Origin: CARZYU01 sp964370085
GTDB taxonomy: Bacteria > Bacillota_I > Bacilli_A > RF39 > UBA660
NCBI GenBank assembly: GCA_964370085.1
Contig: CAYJHI010000049.1
Span: forward strand, 1 to 6,326
Direction: 5' to 3'
DNA length: 6,326 nt
In this document: in pieces, positions 6,079 through 6,326 of the stretch
Position numbering within the stretch: position 1 is the stretch's first letter
Layout: each line of letters starts with the position of its first letter
Notes under the pieces: generated by a model
The model's input: only the letters and a program-made list of their open reading frames with translations
Database searches by the model: none
Told to the model about the DNA's origin: nothing
Position numbers and translations under genes: made by a program

Positions 6079-6108
6079 ATTATATAACAAAAAAAAGATC
6101 TAATACAA
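6079..6108 (-). promoter_or_regulatory. Possible promoter of the tsaE operon
   Basis: A perfect TATAAT lies at 6084-6079. A weak -35-like TTGTAT (6108-6103) is 18 bp upstream, inside the terminator hairpin of the rRNA operon. The predicted start near 6072 falls inside the Shine-Dalgarno, which would leave a leader of only about 10 nt beginning with GGTGAT. A second AT-rich candidate (TTGTTT at 6150-6145, TATATA at 6128-6123, 16 bp apart) would start within the hairpin. The region is so AT-rich that neither is certain. Confidence 0.4.
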
Positions 6109-6118
6109 TCATATTAGA
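6089..6118 (-). terminator. Intrinsic terminator downstream of the rRNA operon
   Basis: On the minus strand TCTAATA (6118-6112) pairs perfectly with TATTAGA (6105-6099) across a 6-nt loop. Two bases later comes a run of eight T (6096-6089). The stem is 7 bp and AU-rich. It is in the right place to end transcription about 40 nt after the 5S rRNA. Confidence 0.7.
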
Positions 6119-6157
6119 CATTTATATATAAAATATTTACATTTAAACAAAAAAAAA

Positions 6158-6265
6158 TACTTGGCAACGTCCTATTTTAGCATACACTATCGTCGGCGCA
6201 AAGAATCTTAACTGCTGTGTTCGAGATGGGAACAGGTGTACCATTCTTGCTATCATCACCAAGTA
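6158..6265 (-). rRNA. rrf: 5S ribosomal RNA
   Basis: The minus strand holds a complete 5S rRNA of about 108 nt. The ends pair as helix I (TACTTGG with CCAAGTA). The most conserved internal block, CACCTGTTCCCATCTCGAAC followed by ACAGCAGTTAAG, is present, as are the typical GCGCCGA and AGGACGTTGCC segments near the 3' end. It is slightly shorter than the Bacillus 5S (about 116 nt), because helix IV (around GACGATAGTGTATGCTAAAATAGGA) is shorter. The orientation shows that 23S would lie beyond the right edge. Exact mature ends are inferred from helix I pairing. A T9 run (6157-6149) follows immediately. Confidence 0.97.
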
Positions 6266-6326
6266 AATATTTAGAGAAATAATTCTCTGAAAACTAAGAT
6301 ATTGTTTATTCATCAAATTAACAAAA
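6266..6326 (-). other. 23S-5S intergenic spacer of the rRNA operon (partial)
   Basis: These 61 nt lie upstream of the 5S rRNA in the direction of transcription and run off the window. The minus strand reads ACAATATCTTAGTTTTCAGAGAA, which resembles spacer sequences common in rRNA operons of Bacilli. I see no 23S 3'-end sequence and no tRNA. The assignment as 23S-5S spacer is inferred from usual operon order. Confidence 0.6.
6273..6288 (-). other. Hairpin just upstream of 5S rRNA
   Basis: AGAGAA (6288-6283) pairs perfectly with TTCTCT (6278-6273) around a 4-nt loop on the minus strand. There is no T-tract, so it is not a terminator. It lies 7 nt before the 5S 5' end and may be a precursor processing structure. 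Confidence 0.5.

Noticed and set aside
1..6326. CRISPR array, insertion sequence, phage or defence genes
   Set aside because: I see no regularly spaced repeats, transposase motifs, terminal inverted repeats or integrase. The content is housekeeping genes and one transporter.

Overview
The window looks like chromosomal DNA from a very AT-rich, low-GC Gram-positive bacterium, in the broad Bacilli / Erysipelotrichia / Mollicutes-related area. The reasons are the strong A/T bias, Bacillus-type Shine-Dalgarno sequences, a Firmicutes-like 5S rRNA, and the gene order tsaE-tsaB-rimI-tsaD. The standard genetic code fits: Trp is read from TGG, all ORFs reach normal family length, and the eight visible stops are seven TAA and one TAG. 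I cannot name a genus. Every supported gene lies on the minus strand, so the layout below runs from the right end to the left end, in the direction of transcription.

Right end (about 6326-6063): the tail of a ribosomal RNA operon. The last part of a probable 23S-5S spacer, with a small hairpin, leads into a complete 5S rRNA of about 108 nt. A T9 run follows directly, then a 7-bp hairpin with a T8 tract that should end rRNA transcription. The putative tsaE -10 box lies just past that T-tract and is almost fused to the tsaE ribosome binding site.

Middle (6062-2833): a tightly packed five-gene operon. TsaE (ATPase), TsaB and TsaD are three of the proteins that make N6-threonylcarbamoyladenosine (t6A) at position 37 of ANN-decoding tRNAs. 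TsaC/Sua5, which supplies the threonylcarbamoyl-AMP, is not in the window. RimI, the usual partner gene, is a GNAT N-alpha-acetyltransferase. The fifth gene is a sugar-phosphate nucleotidyltransferase of unassigned substrate, 6 nt after tsaD with no clear ribosome binding site. Junctions are 1-nt overlaps (TAATG), a 20-nt overlap and the 6-nt gap, so translational coupling is likely. The operon ends in a strong palindromic terminator that includes the last stop codon.

Left part (2792-216): an ABC importer operon in the order substrate-binding protein, ATPase, permease, of the SsuABC/TauABC/ThiXYZ (NMT1/THI5-like) type. The substrate cannot be read from the sequence, and there is no room for a TPP riboswitch upstream. 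The binding protein has no cysteine, so it cannot be a lipoprotein. It appears to be held by an uncleaved N-terminal membrane segment. A weak hairpin plus T9 run overlaps the permease stop.

Left edge (144-1): a good extended -10 promoter and a strong RBS drive a gene cut by the window edge, of which only a signal peptide is visible. A 16-bp direct repeat links this signal-peptide coding sequence to the intergenic DNA upstream of its promoter. Overall this is mostly housekeeping DNA. The points most worth a second look are the non-lipoprotein binding protein, the nucleotidyltransferase in the t6A operon, the compressed terminator/promoter/RBS before tsaE, and the direct repeat. No gap exceeds 300 bases.
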